Source of the DNA: DASXHZ01 sp036488085
GTDB lineage: Bacteria; Acidobacteriota; Thermoanaerobaculia; Gp7-AA8
Assembly (NCBI GenBank): GCA_036488085.1
Contig: DASXHZ010000101.1
Coordinates: 1 to 10,323, forward strand
Direction of reading: 5' to 3'
Length of the DNA: 10,323 nt
In this document: piece after piece, positions 1 through 7,275 of the stretch
How positions within the stretch are numbered: position 1 is the first letter of the stretch
Layout: the number at the start of each line of letters is the position of its first letter
Notes under the pieces: model-generated
Seen by the model: only the letters and a program-made list of their open reading frames with translations
Databases searched by the model: none
What the model was told of the DNA's origin: nothing
Program-made: the position numbers and the translations under genes

Positions 1-208
1 CGAAACCTCGTAACCTCGAAACCCCGTAACCTCGAAACCCCGTAACCTCGTAACCTCGAAACCCCGTAACCTCGAAACCCCGTAACCTCGAAACCCCGTA
101 ACCTCGAAACCCCGAAACCCCGAAACCCCGAAACCCCGAAACCCCGAAACCCCGAAACCCCGAAACCCCGTAACCTCGAAACCCCGTAACCTCCAAACCC
201 CGTAACCC
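1..208. repeat. Tandem array of 26 octamers (CGAAACCC / CGTAACCT)
   Basis: The array reads in strict 8-base register from position 1 to 208. Two main units occur: A = CGAAACCC and B = CGTAACCT. The first unit is CGAAACCT and the last two degrade to CCAAACCC and CGTAACCC. Units 2-14 mostly alternate B and A, giving a 16-base higher-order period with one BB break at 41-56. Units 14-21 (105-168) are eight consecutive A copies, and 169-192 return to B-A-B. The array probably continues left of the window. It has no spacers and no CRISPR character. It ends 70 bases upstream of the exporter cluster, so copy-number change could alter the distance to upstream elements. Its function is unknown. Confidence 0.95.
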
Positions 209-278
209 TTTTTGTAACAAGTTCCTGCAACCCTCACGGGAAACGGACGAATAAGCACTCATCAGCCTGGGGGATTGA
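209..278 (+). other. Leader of the exporter cluster with ribosome binding site
   Basis: These 70 bases separate the octamer array from the first gene. A GGGGGA at 269-274 sits 4 bases before the ATG at 279 and is a plausible Shine-Dalgarno. A T-run followed by a short palindrome, TTGT-A-ACAA (213-221), is the only symmetrical element seen. No convincing -35/-10 pair is visible, so the promoter may lie here in a non-consensus form or to the left of the window. Confidence 0.4.
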
Positions 279-1496
279 ATGATGAGTGCGAAGCGCAAAA
301 AGAAAGTCGTCATCTTCTCGATCGTGTTCGCGATCGCGGTCATCGCCGCGTTCGTGGCGATGAAAGCGGCCGGCGGGAAGAAAGATGCGCCGCAGTCGCC
401 GGTGAAAACCGGGAAGGCGGAAGTCGCCGACGTCCAGGTCAAGGTGACCGAAGTCGGCAACGTCCAGCCCGAGGTCAAGGTCGACGTCAAGTCCGCGGTG
501 AGCGGCAAAGTGACGCAGATCTTCCACCGCGACGGCGACACGGTGCACCGGGGCGACGTCCTCGCGCGCGTCGAGCCCGACCTGGACCAGGCACAGTCGC
601 TCGCCGACACGAAGAACGCGTTGAGCTCCGCTCAGATCGCATACGACCAGGCGAAGAAGAACTACGACCAGGACCACTCCCTCTTCAACGTCGGCCTCCT
701 CGCGAGCAAGCAGAATCGCGACAGCGAGACGGCGTACCTCGCGGCGAAACAGGACCTCGAAAAAGCGCAGGAGAAATACAGCCTCGTCGAAAAGAGCGGC
801 ATCCCCATCGGGCAGTCTCCCGAGAAGTTCGAGGGCTCGAACGTCGTCGCCCCGATGGACGGCGTGGTGCTGACCAAGGGCGTCGAGATCGGCGAGTCGA
901 TCACCAGCGGCGTCTCGTCGTTCAACGCCGGCACGATCCTCTTCACCGTCGCCGACGTCTCCAAGATGATCGTCAAGGCGGGCGTCAACGAAGTCGACAT
1001 CGGCAAGATCCGCGTCGGAATGCCGGTGAAGGTCACGCTCGACGCCTATCCGAAGATCGCATTCCAGGGACGCATCGATCGCATCGCTCCGGCGGTCCGC
1101 ATCGACGACAAGGTCCGTGTGTTCGACGTCGAAGTCCGGCTCGATGCGCAGGGACGCGAGCTCCGCAGCGGCATGACGGCGAACATCGAAGTGAAGGGCG
1201 AGCGCAAAGAGAAGGTGCTCGCGGTTCCGGTGGAGTCGGTCTTCCAGCGCGACGACGGCGAGATCGTCTTCGTGAAAAAGAAGGTCGACCCGAAGGTGCT
1301 CGAGGCGGCGGCGAAGAACAAGAAGAAGGACGACAAGGAAGCGTGGAAGACCTTCTTCGAGAAGCGCCCCGTCGTCACCGGCCTCGCCGACAACGCCCAC
1401 GTCGAGATCCTCAAAGGCGTGAAGGCGGGCGACGAGCTGGCCCTCGAAGACCCGACGCTCCCGCAGGACAAGAAGAAAGACGACAACGACGACTAG
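279..1496 (+). CDS. HlyD/MacA-family periplasmic adaptor of an ABC exporter
   Basis: This 405-residue protein is probably the inner-membrane-anchored periplasmic adaptor (membrane fusion protein) that links the ABC pump encoded next to it with an outer-membrane channel. A basic N-terminus (AKRKKK) precedes one transmembrane segment at about residues 9-28. The first lipoyl half is at about 68-98 and the coiled-coil hairpin at about 100-162. The second lipoyl half follows at about 188-208 (VVAPMDGVVLTKG), then a beta-barrel at about 225-305 and a membrane-proximal domain. A lysine-rich charged insertion lies at about 333-363 and the C-terminus is an Asp/Lys tail. Two ATGs stand in tandem (279 and 282); the first is chosen, with GGGGGA 4 bases upstream. 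Family, order of domains and the adjoining ATPase and permeases agree; the transported substrate cannot be read from sequence. No outer-membrane TolC-like gene is in the window. Confidence 0.9.
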   Translation: MMSAKRKKKVVIFSIVFAIAVIAAFVAMKAAGGKKDAPQSPVKTGKAEVADVQVKVTEVGNVQPEVKVDVKSAVSGKVTQIFHRDGDTVHRGDVLARVEPDLDQAQSLADTKNALSSAQIAYDQAKKNYDQDHSLFNVGLLASKQNRDSETAYLAAKQDLEKAQEKYSLVEKSGIPIGQSPEKFEGSNVVAPMDGVVLTKGVEIGESITSGVSSFNAGTILFTVADVSKMIVKAGVNEVDIGKIRVGMPVKVTLDAYPKIAFQGRIDRIAPAVRIDDKVRVFDVEVRLDAQGRELRSGMTANIEVKGERKEKVLAVPVESVFQRDDGEIVFVKKKVDPKVLEAAAKNKKKDDKEAWKTFFEKRPVVTGLADNAHVEILKGVKAGDELALEDPTLPQDKKKDDNDD

Positions 1497-1523
1497 GTCG
1501 CAAGGGAACGTCCGGAGAGAACG

Positions 1524-2246
1524 ATGAGCGCCATCCTCAAATACGAAGAGCCGGCTCCCGCGCGCGATCTGATCACGCTCGAGGGCATCACGAAGACGTA
1601 CGACTCGGGCGAGAACGCGGTGCAGGCGCTACGCGGCGTCGACTGCAGCATCGCGGCGGGCGAGTTTGTCTCGATCATCGGACCGTCCGGCTCGGGCAAG
1701 TCGACGCTGATGCACATCCTCGGCTGCCTCGACTCGCCGAGCGAGGGCCAGTACTGGCTCGACGGCGAGGACGTCGCGACGCTCTCCCCCCGCGCCCTGG
1801 CGCGCATCCGTAACCAGAAGCTCGGCTTCGTGTTTCAGACTTTCAACCTGCTGCCGCGCGCCACGATCTGGAAGAACGTGGAGCTGCCGCTCCTCTACGC
1901 CGGTATCTCGACCTCCGAGCGGCGCGAGCGCGCGCTCGAAGCGCTCAAGCGCGTCGGTCTCGACAAACGCGCCAAGCACCGTCCGAATGAGCTCTCCGGC
2001 GGACAGCGCCAGCGCGTCGCCATCGCGCGCGCGCTGGTGAGCAACCCGTCACTCGTCCTCGCCGACGAGCCGACCGGCAACCTCGACCAGAAAACCGGCT
2101 CCGAGATCATCAACATCTTCGAAGAGTTCTCCGACGCCGGCCAGACCATCGTGCTCGTCACCCACGATCCCGCCATTGCCGAACGGACGCACCGGCGCAT
2201 CAAGATCGTCGACGGCGTGATCGTCGACGGCGACACGATCGACTAA
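1524..2246 (+). CDS. ABC transporter ATP-binding protein, MacB/LolD class
   Basis: This 240-residue cytoplasmic ATPase powers the adjoining permeases. All nucleotide-binding motifs are intact: Walker A GPSGSGKS at 53-60, Q-loop Gln105, signature LSGGQ at 157-161, Walker B LVLADEP at 177-183 with catalytic Glu182, D-loop NLD at 186-188 and switch His214. The motif text and length are typical of the MacB/LolD/FtsE subfamily that works with FtsX-fold permeases. GGAGAG at 1514-1519 lies 4 bases before the ATG. The gene follows the adaptor by 27 bases and precedes the first permease by 5, so it is almost certainly co-transcribed and probably translationally linked to the permease. Nothing is truncated or missing. 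The ATPase and permease are separate chains, unlike E. coli MacB, where they are fused. Confidence 0.95.
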   Translation: MSAILKYEEPAPARDLITLEGITKTYDSGENAVQALRGVDCSIAAGEFVSIIGPSGSGKSTLMHILGCLDSPSEGQYWLDGEDVATLSPRALARIRNQKLGFVFQTFNLLPRATIWKNVELPLLYAGISTSERRERALEALKRVGLDKRAKHRPNELSGGQRQRVAIARALVSNPSLVLADEPTGNLDQKTGSEIINIFEEFSDAGQTIVLVTHDPAIAERTHRRIKIVDGVIVDGDTID

Positions 2247-2251
2247 CGGCC

Positions 2252-3481
2252 ATGGTCCTCTTCGAGTCCATCATCGACGGCATCCGCGACATCAAGGACC
2301 ACTTCGGCCGCACGATGCTGCAGCTCCTCGGCGTCATCCTCGGCGCCGGATCGATCGTCGCGACGTTCTCGCTCTCGGTCACCGGCAAGGGGCAGGCGAT
2401 GGAGTACTACCGCATCAGCGGCGGCATCCAGAAGATCTACGTGGACGACAAGCCGACCGGGAAGGTGACGCAGAACGCCAAGGCGCTCGCCTCGAAGGGA
2501 CTGACGTTTCACGACGTCGTCGCCCTCCGCCGCGATGCGAAAGAGATCGATCTCGTCTCGCCCGTCGCCAACGAGTCGGCGCTCATCCGCTATCGCTCCG
2601 CCGAGCACGAGCGAAGCATCATGGGCGTCTCGCCCGCGTATTCGCCGATGAACGACTTCCACACCGCGAGCGGGCGCTTCATCAGCGACAACGACGTCTC
2701 CTCCGCGGCCCGCGTCGTCGTCCTCGGCTCCGACCGTGCCGCCGAATTCTTCGGCTCCGAGAATCCGCTCGGAAAGACCATCACCATGAACGGCACCGGC
2801 TACGAGGTCGTCGGCGTGATGGAGGAGAAGTACTTCAGCTTCGACAAGAAACATAACAACCTCCGCTGGATGAACCGCCAGATCTACATCCCGATCACGA
2901 CGTTGGTCACGCGCAAGGGCGAGTCGCTGGAGCAGGGGAAGATCAGCTTCATGCACGTCCGGATGCGCGACATCAAGCGCGCCGACCAGGCGGTCGAGGA
3001 GACGAAGCACATCCTCCAGCGCGAGCATGGGGTGGAAGACTTCGAGGTCTTCTCGCGCGTGGCGAACCTCCGCCGGAACGAACAGAACAACAAGATGTAC
3101 GACATGACCTTCATGATCTGCGGGCTCATCTCGCTGATCGTCGGCGGCATCGTCGTGATGAACATCCAGCTCGCGTCGTTCAACGAGCGCGTCCGCGAAG
3201 TCGGCACCCGCAAAGCGATCGGCGCGACGCCGGCGCAGATCTTCGCGCAGTTCCTCACCGAGTCGATCCTCGTCTCCGTCTTCGGCGGATTCCTCGGCCT
3301 CTTCGTCGGCCAGGCGTTCTGCGCCGGCATGGGACTCCTTCTCCGCGCCACGCCGCAGATGTCGCCCGACACGGCAGTGAAGGCGCTCATCTTCGCGGCC
3401 GGAACGGGACTCGTCTTCGGCATGTACCCCGCCATTCGCGCATCGCGGCTGAACGCGATCGAAGCCCTGCGAACCGAATAG
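2252..3481 (+). CDS. ABC transporter permease, MacB/FtsX type (first of two)
   Basis: This 409-residue inner-membrane permease has the four-helix MacB architecture. TM1 is at about 22-42, a large periplasmic core domain runs from about 45 to 280, and three C-terminal helices lie at about 286-308, 334-357 and 368-392. The FtsX-domain signature is clear: NERVREVGTRKAIGAT before TM3 and a YPAIRASRLNAIEALR end. The ATG lies 5 bases after the ATPase stop with no good Shine-Dalgarno, so translational coupling is likely. It is similar in plan but not in detail to the next gene, so the pump is probably a heterodimer of the two permeases on a dimer of the ATPase, as LolC/LolE are in LolCDE. The adaptor gene upstream argues for export across both membranes rather than lipoprotein release. 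The substrate is unknown. Confidence 0.92.
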   Translation: MVLFESIIDGIRDIKDHFGRTMLQLLGVILGAGSIVATFSLSVTGKGQAMEYYRISGGIQKIYVDDKPTGKVTQNAKALASKGLTFHDVVALRRDAKEIDLVSPVANESALIRYRSAEHERSIMGVSPAYSPMNDFHTASGRFISDNDVSSAARVVVLGSDRAAEFFGSENPLGKTITMNGTGYEVVGVMEEKYFSFDKKHNNLRWMNRQIYIPITTLVTRKGESLEQGKISFMHVRMRDIKRADQAVEETKHILQREHGVEDFEVFSRVANLRRNEQNNKMYDMTFMICGLISLIVGGIVVMNIQLASFNERVREVGTRKAIGATPAQIFAQFLTESILVSVFGGFLGLFVGQAFCAGMGLLLRATPQMSPDTAVKALIFAAGTGLVFGMYPAIRASRLNAIEALRTE

Positions 3482-3502
3482 ACCACGGAATAGAGAATAG
3501 CG

Positions 3503-4729
3503 ATGCAAATCGGCGAATCGGTCCGGACCAGCTACGAAGAAGTGAAGGCGCACCCCCTGCGCTCGCTCTTCACGCTCATCGGCGTCATCCTCGGGACGCT
3601 CGCGATCGTCGTCGTGCTGTCGGTGCTCGACGGCGTCGAAGCCGCGGTCTGGAAGGGCGTCGAGGACCTCGGCATGGACGGCGTCATCGTCATGACGCCG
3701 CGCACGCCGTCCGACAAAGTCGAGCGCGCGAAGCAGTACCTCTCGCGCGGCCTCCGCGTCGAGGACCTCCACTGGTTCGAGAGCGCGGAAAACATCACGA
3801 CCCTCTCGCCGGTCGGCGAGACACGCGCCGTCGTCACCGCCGGCCACGTCACGCGCCGCATCAACGTCTACGGCGTCACGAGCGAGTTCGCGTCGATCAA
3901 GAACCGCAAGACCTCGTCGGGCCGCTGGATCTCGCAGCGCGACAACGCCGGCATCGCGCCGGTCTGCGTCCTCGGCTACAAGCTGAAGGAGCAGATCTTC
4001 GGCGGCGACGAGGCCATCGGCCAGCAGATCAACCTTGGCGGCCGGCGGCTCACCGTCATCGGCGTCGGCACGAAGTTCAGCATGGAGTTCGTCAACGACG
4101 ACGACATGCGGAAGGAGACCGGCGGCGTCTACATCCCATTCACGATCTACGGCGACATGTTCGGCCGGACGAATGCCATCTCGTACGTGCTCGCGAAAGC
4201 GACCCAGCCTGAGAAGTCGATCGACGCCGAGGACGAGGCGGCAAGGACCATCGTGCGGGCGCACAACGGAATCAACGACGTGCACATCGAGAACGTCGGG
4301 AAAGAGATGGAGAAGGAGCGCGGCGACGTAACTACGATCCTGCGCAACTGGCGCATCATCTTCTTCTCCGTGGCCGGCATCTCGCTCCTCATCGGCGGCG
4401 TCGGGATCTTCTCCGTCCTCAAGATCTCCATCTCCGAGCGCCTCTTCGAGATCGGGTTGCGCAAGTCGATGGGCGCCACCGGCGCCGAGATCTTCATCCA
4501 GTTCCTGATCGAGTCGATCACCCTGTCGGTCGTCGGCGCCGCTGTCGGCGTCGGGGGCGGGATCATCGTGGTCAGACTGATCGCGAAAGTCTTCCCCGCC
4601 GGCCTCCCGCTCTCGATGTTCGGCATCACTCTGGCGAGCGGCTTCGCCATCTCGATCGGCCTCCTCGCCGGTCTCTACCCGTCCATCTCCGCGTCGCGCC
4701 TCCAGCCGGTCGAAGCCCTCCGCGCTTAA
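3503..4729 (+). CDS. ABC transporter permease, MacB/FtsX type (second of two)
   Basis: This 408-residue permease has TM1 at about 20-42, a periplasmic MacB core domain at about 45-280, and C-terminal helices at about 285-307, 330-352 and 367-392. The FtsX hallmarks are SERLFEIGLRKSMGATGAEI and the terminal YPSISASRLQPVEALRA. It starts 21 bases after the first permease with only a weak purine stretch (GGAATAGAGAA, 3487-3497) in front. The two permeases share fold and length but differ clearly through the periplasmic core, so they are diverged paralogues rather than a recent duplication. They most likely pair as a heterodimer with the single ATPase encoded upstream; two separate homodimeric pumps sharing one ATPase are less likely but not excluded. 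Confidence 0.92.
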   Translation: MQIGESVRTSYEEVKAHPLRSLFTLIGVILGTLAIVVVLSVLDGVEAAVWKGVEDLGMDGVIVMTPRTPSDKVERAKQYLSRGLRVEDLHWFESAENITTLSPVGETRAVVTAGHVTRRINVYGVTSEFASIKNRKTSSGRWISQRDNAGIAPVCVLGYKLKEQIFGGDEAIGQQINLGGRRLTVIGVGTKFSMEFVNDDDMRKETGGVYIPFTIYGDMFGRTNAISYVLAKATQPEKSIDAEDEAARTIVRAHNGINDVHIENVGKEMEKERGDVTTILRNWRIIFFSVAGISLLIGGVGIFSVLKISISERLFEIGLRKSMGATGAEIFIQFLIESITLSVVGAAVGVGGGIIVVRLIAKVFPAGLPLSMFGITLASGFAISIGLLAGLYPSISASRLQPVEALRA

Positions 4730-4738
4730 ACTGCGCGG

Positions 4739-5911
4739 GTGACCGATCATCGCTTCGAGGTCGTGGTGACGCCGGAGATGCGGCGGCACTCGCACATCCT
4801 CGACACGCTCTACTTCGTCGACACCGCGTTCGGGTTCGCGATGCTCGGCCTCATTCTGGCGATCGGGCTGTCGCGAAGATTGCGCGAGTGGGCGCAGCGC
4901 ATCGGGAAGAAGCGCTTCATCACGGCGTTCGTCTACTACGTCCTCTTCGCGATCGCCACGACCATCATCGAATTTCCGCTCGACTACTACGGCGGCTTCT
5001 ACGTACCGCACGAATTCGACCTCACGCACCAGAGCTTCGCGTCGTGGATGGGCGATTTCGGGAAGGGATGGGGCGTCAACGTCGTCATCGGCGGCTTCCT
5101 AGTGGCGCTCGCTTTCGTCGCGATCCGCAAGATCAAACGCTGGTGGATTGCGCTCTGGATCGGGACGATCGTCGTCTCGTTCATCGGCATCGTCCTCACG
5201 CCGATCCTCTTCGATCCGCTCTTCAACAAGTTCGAGCCGCTGAAGGATGCGTCGCTGCGCCAGGCACTGCTCGATCAGGCGTCGCGGGCCGGCATCGAGG
5301 GGAGCCGCGTCTACGAAGTCGACAAGTCGAAGCAGACCACCGAGATGAACGCCTACGTCACCGGCCTCGGTCCGACGAATCGGATCGTGATGTGGGACAC
5401 GCTGCTGAAGAAGCTGACGCGCGACGAGATCCTCGCCGTCATGGGCCACGAGATGGGCCACTACGTCATGAAGCACATCTGGAAGGGCTTCGCGTGGACG
5501 ATCGCGATCTCGCTGCTCGTCTCCTTCATCGCGCAGGGGGCGTACGAGCGCGGACTGGCGCGGTGGGGGAGGCGATGGGGCGTCGAGTCGAACGACGATC
5601 CCGCCGCGCTGCCGTGGCTGCTCATCATCATTTCCGCCGTGATCTTCCTGCTATCGCCGGTGATCAGCGGCATCTCGCGCAACATGGAGCATCAGGCCGA
5701 CGTCTTCGGCCTCGAGCTGACGCACCTCAACGATCCGATGGCGTCCGCGTTCGTGAAGTTCGCGTTGGACTCGAAAGTCGATCCGACGCCGAACGCGTTC
5801 ATCGAATTCTGGCGCTACAGCCATCCGTCGCTCACGAAACGGATTCAATTCGTGCGCAACTACAAACCGTGGGAAACCAAGGAGGCGCCGCGACGTAGTT
5901 CTTCGCAATGA
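4739..5911 (+). CDS. M48-family membrane zinc metalloprotease, Ste24/CAAX-protease-like
   Basis: This 390-residue integral membrane protein has the zinc-binding motif HEMGH at 237-241, with the third ligand and following acid in EHQAD (Glu317, Asp321). It also has the Ste24-type substrate-strand motif NAYVTGLG (204-211), a DPLFNKFEPL stretch (159-168) and a conserved SHPSLTKRI near the C-terminus (361-369). Hydrophobic segments lie at about 28-44, 60-78, 112-130, 136-158, 252-268 and 292-310. In eukaryotes Ste24 trims prenylated proteins; bacterial homologues are thought to act on membrane or misfolded proteins, and the target here is unknown. The GTG at 4739 is chosen because it is 9 bases after the permease stop; an ATG at codon 14 (4778) is an alternative and no strong Shine-Dalgarno decides. 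The stop overlaps the next start (ATGA). Catalytic residues are complete. Confidence 0.9.
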   Translation: MTDHRFEVVVTPEMRRHSHILDTLYFVDTAFGFAMLGLILAIGLSRRLREWAQRIGKKRFITAFVYYVLFAIATTIIEFPLDYYGGFYVPHEFDLTHQSFASWMGDFGKGWGVNVVIGGFLVALAFVAIRKIKRWWIALWIGTIVVSFIGIVLTPILFDPLFNKFEPLKDASLRQALLDQASRAGIEGSRVYEVDKSKQTTEMNAYVTGLGPTNRIVMWDTLLKKLTRDEILAVMGHEMGHYVMKHIWKGFAWTIAISLLVSFIAQGAYERGLARWGRRWGVESNDDPAALPWLLIIISAVIFLLSPVISGISRNMEHQADVFGLELTHLNDPMASAFVKFALDSKVDPTPNAFIEFWRYSHPSLTKRIQFVRNYKPWETKEAPRRSSSQ

Positions 5912-6882
5912 CCCTGCTCCTGGCGATCCTTCTTCACGCAAATCTCCAATACACGATTCGAGGCCACACACAGACCGGACGCGAAGTCGCGTTCAGTCCC
6001 GACTCGCAGATCGTCGCCACCAGCAGTCCGGACGGGACGGTGAAGTTGTGGCGGACCGCGGACGGCAAAGCGATTCGTACGCTCTCGCATCCAGGCGGCG
6101 TGACGTCCGTCATCTTCAGTCCCGACGGCCGGATGCTCGCCGACGGTGGGTACGACCACACCGTCCGCATCTGGCGCGTCGCCGACGGCGCGCTTCTGCG
6201 CGTTCTGCGCGGTCACCTCGCCACCGTCTGGCAGGTCGCATGGAGCCCGGACGGAACGCAGATCGCGAGTGGCGGCGAGGACACCACCATTCGCCTTTGG
6301 CGTGCGGCTGACGGCGCGCCGCTACGCACGCTCACCGGTCACACCATGAACATCTGGCGGCTCCGCTACAGCCCGGACGGCAAACTGCTCGCGAGCGCCA
6401 GCTTCGACAAGACGATCAAGGTTTGGCGCCCCGACAGCGGGCAGCTCGTGCGAACGATCACCGGGTCGAAGGAGGCCGTGGTCGGCCTCGACTTCAGCCC
6501 CGACGGACAGTTTCTCGCCAGCGGCGGCGACGACACGATCGTCCGCATCTGGCGCGTCCGCGACGGCGCGCAGGTGCGCACCATGAGCGGCTCCGATCAC
6601 GTTTACAACGTCGCCTACACGCCGGACGGCCAGTTCCTCGTCAGCGGCGGCCGCGAGTACGGCAACATCCGCACGCTCTGGAAGCAGATCGCCGGCACGC
6701 ACGAAAGCGGCTCGCACGGCACCACCGCCCGCATCTGGCGCGTCCGCGACGGCGCCCTCGTGCAAGAGCTCCACGCCCACGCCGACGACGTCTGGGCTCT
6801 CGCCATCAGCCGCGATGGCAAATGGCTCGCCACCAGCAGCGAGGACAAGACGGTCAAAGTGTGGCGGCTCACGGAAAGGTGA
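5908..6882 (+). CDS. WD40-repeat beta-propeller protein
   Basis: This 324-residue protein consists almost entirely of seven WD40 repeats, each ending in a (V/I/L)WR triplet. The tryptophans are at 48, 89, 131, 173, 215, 277 and 319, a spacing of about 42 except in the sixth blade, which carries a roughly 20-residue insertion at about 250-270. SPDG turns (SRDG or TPDG in two repeats) and GH-type dipeptides recur. Seven repeats should close into one propeller, a scaffold for protein binding; no enzymatic domain is attached. The first 13 residues (MTLLLAILLHANL) are hydrophobic and could be a minimal signal peptide, but they lack a basic n-region, so location is uncertain. The ATG overlaps the protease stop by 4 bases, so the two are translationally coupled, hinting at a shared role. 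The stop codon abuts the REP island. Confidence 0.9.
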   Translation: MTLLLAILLHANLQYTIRGHTQTGREVAFSPDSQIVATSSPDGTVKLWRTADGKAIRTLSHPGGVTSVIFSPDGRMLADGGYDHTVRIWRVADGALLRVLRGHLATVWQVAWSPDGTQIASGGEDTTIRLWRAADGAPLRTLTGHTMNIWRLRYSPDGKLLASASFDKTIKVWRPDSGQLVRTITGSKEAVVGLDFSPDGQFLASGGDDTIVRIWRVRDGAQVRTMSGSDHVYNVAYTPDGQFLVSGGREYGNIRTLWKQIAGTHESGSHGTTARIWRVRDGALVQELHAHADDVWALAISRDGKWLATSSEDKTVKVWRLTER

Positions 6883-7071
6883 GTCGGCTTTGTGTGCGGG
6901 GCCGGCTCTCAGCCGGCCCAGTTTCACGCAGGATCAGGGCCGGCGGAGAGCCGGCCCCACACACAAAACACAACCCCGTCCATTCGCTCGGTGGGGAGCC
7001 CGCGCGCGATGTACTCGCGTTTCCAGTCAGGCTCTCATCGTTCCGAATCAAGTGATCGAAGCCTGACCATA
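6882..7071. repeat. Island unit 1: REP pair plus RAYT remnant
   Basis: First of two similar units (this one about 190 bases, the next about 204). Each opens with AGTCGG(T/C)(T/G)TTGTGTG, carries a REP pair, then a decayed transposase fragment ending in CCATA. The homology to the later units begins at 6882, the last base of the WD40 stop codon, so the repeat junction sits exactly at the gene end. Positions 6883-7371 contain no credible gene; they hold only REP pairs and remnants. Confidence 0.8.
6891..6965. repeat. REP pair 1 (BIME-like inverted palindromes)
   Basis: Two palindromes face each other. The left hairpin 6899-6919 is GGGCCGGCT-CTC-AGCCGGCCC with a 9-bp stem. The right hairpin 6937-6957 is its inverted copy with one stem mismatch (GGAGAG in the centre). 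They are joined by a linker containing TTTCACGCAGGATCA, and the ends are TGTGTG and CACACA, so the whole element is also one long inverted repeat. It begins 9 bases after the WD40 stop and could end transcription or protect the mRNA 3' end. Confidence 0.92.
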
Positions 7072-7075
7072 AGTC
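6981..7075 (-). pseudogene. Decayed RAYT fragment 1
   Basis: On the minus strand this encodes LW..FDHLIRNDESL, matching LWQREAFDHLIRRDESL of the intact transposase gene (its residues 105-121) with a two-codon loss after LW. A one-base deletion then shifts the frame; the codon for the candidate catalytic tyrosine (TAC, complement of 7011-7013) survives at DNA level. Roughly residues 131-150 are missing, and the match resumes over the last codons (GGGCTCCCCACC against GGGCCCCCACC). The fragment cannot make a functional protein. Confidence 0.75.
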
Positions 7076-7275
7076 GGTTTTGTGTGTGGGGCCGGCTTTT
7101 AGCCGGCCCAGGTTTCACGCAGGACCTGGGCCGGCTGAGAGCCGGCCCCACACACACACAACACAGCCCCGTACATTCGCTCGGTGGGAGCCTCGTGGAG
7201 CCCGCGCCCGCGATGTACTCGCGTTTCCAGTCAGGCTCTCATCGTTCCGAATCAATTGATCGAGGCCTGACCATA
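7072..7275. repeat. Island unit 2: REP pair plus RAYT remnant
   Basis: Second copy of the unit that begins at 6882. It is about 14 bases longer, mainly through extra CTCGTGGAGCCCGCGCC-type sequence at about 7191-7207 and a longer CA run. The TTTCCAGTCAGGCTCTCATCG core (7223-7243) and flanks are otherwise nearly identical to unit 1, showing that the two arose from one already-degenerate ancestor. Confidence 0.8.
7080..7156. repeat. REP pair 2 (BIME-like inverted palindromes)
   Basis: The left hairpin 7089-7109 is GGGCCGGCT-TTT-AGCCGGCCC. The right hairpin 7128-7148 is GGGCCGGCT-GAG-AGCCGGCCC. Both have perfect 9-bp stems with 3-base loops. The linker AGGTTTCACGCAGGACCT resembles that of pairs 1 and 3, and CCAGG/CCTGG extends the pairing inward. 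Outer arms are TGTGTGTG and a longer CACACACACA run. Confidence 0.93.

Noticed and set aside
1..208. CRISPR array
   Set aside because: Units are 8 bases and contiguous, with no spacers of 25-40 bases, no long conserved repeat and no cas genes nearby.
213..221. TTGTAACAA as a regulator operator
   Set aside because: A 9-base palindrome occurs easily by chance, there is only one copy, and no regulator gene is adjacent. It is mentioned in the leader entry only.
234..1400. Long minus-strand open frame opposite the adaptor gene
   Set aside because: Low-complexity Arg/Asp/Leu/Val-rich translation; the plus strand encodes an adaptor with clear domains.
275..1813. A 512-codon plus-strand frame overlapping the adaptor and ATPase genes
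   Set aside because: Arg/Gly-rich out-of-frame shadow of both genes; no motif, and it crosses a gene boundary.
2243..5029. A 928-codon open frame on the minus strand across the ATPase end, both permeases and the protease start
   Set aside because: It is antisense to well-supported genes. Its translation is dominated by Arg, Asp, Glu, Ala and Val in a low-complexity pattern, the usual by-product of GC-rich third positions on the opposite strand, and it has no recognisable domain.
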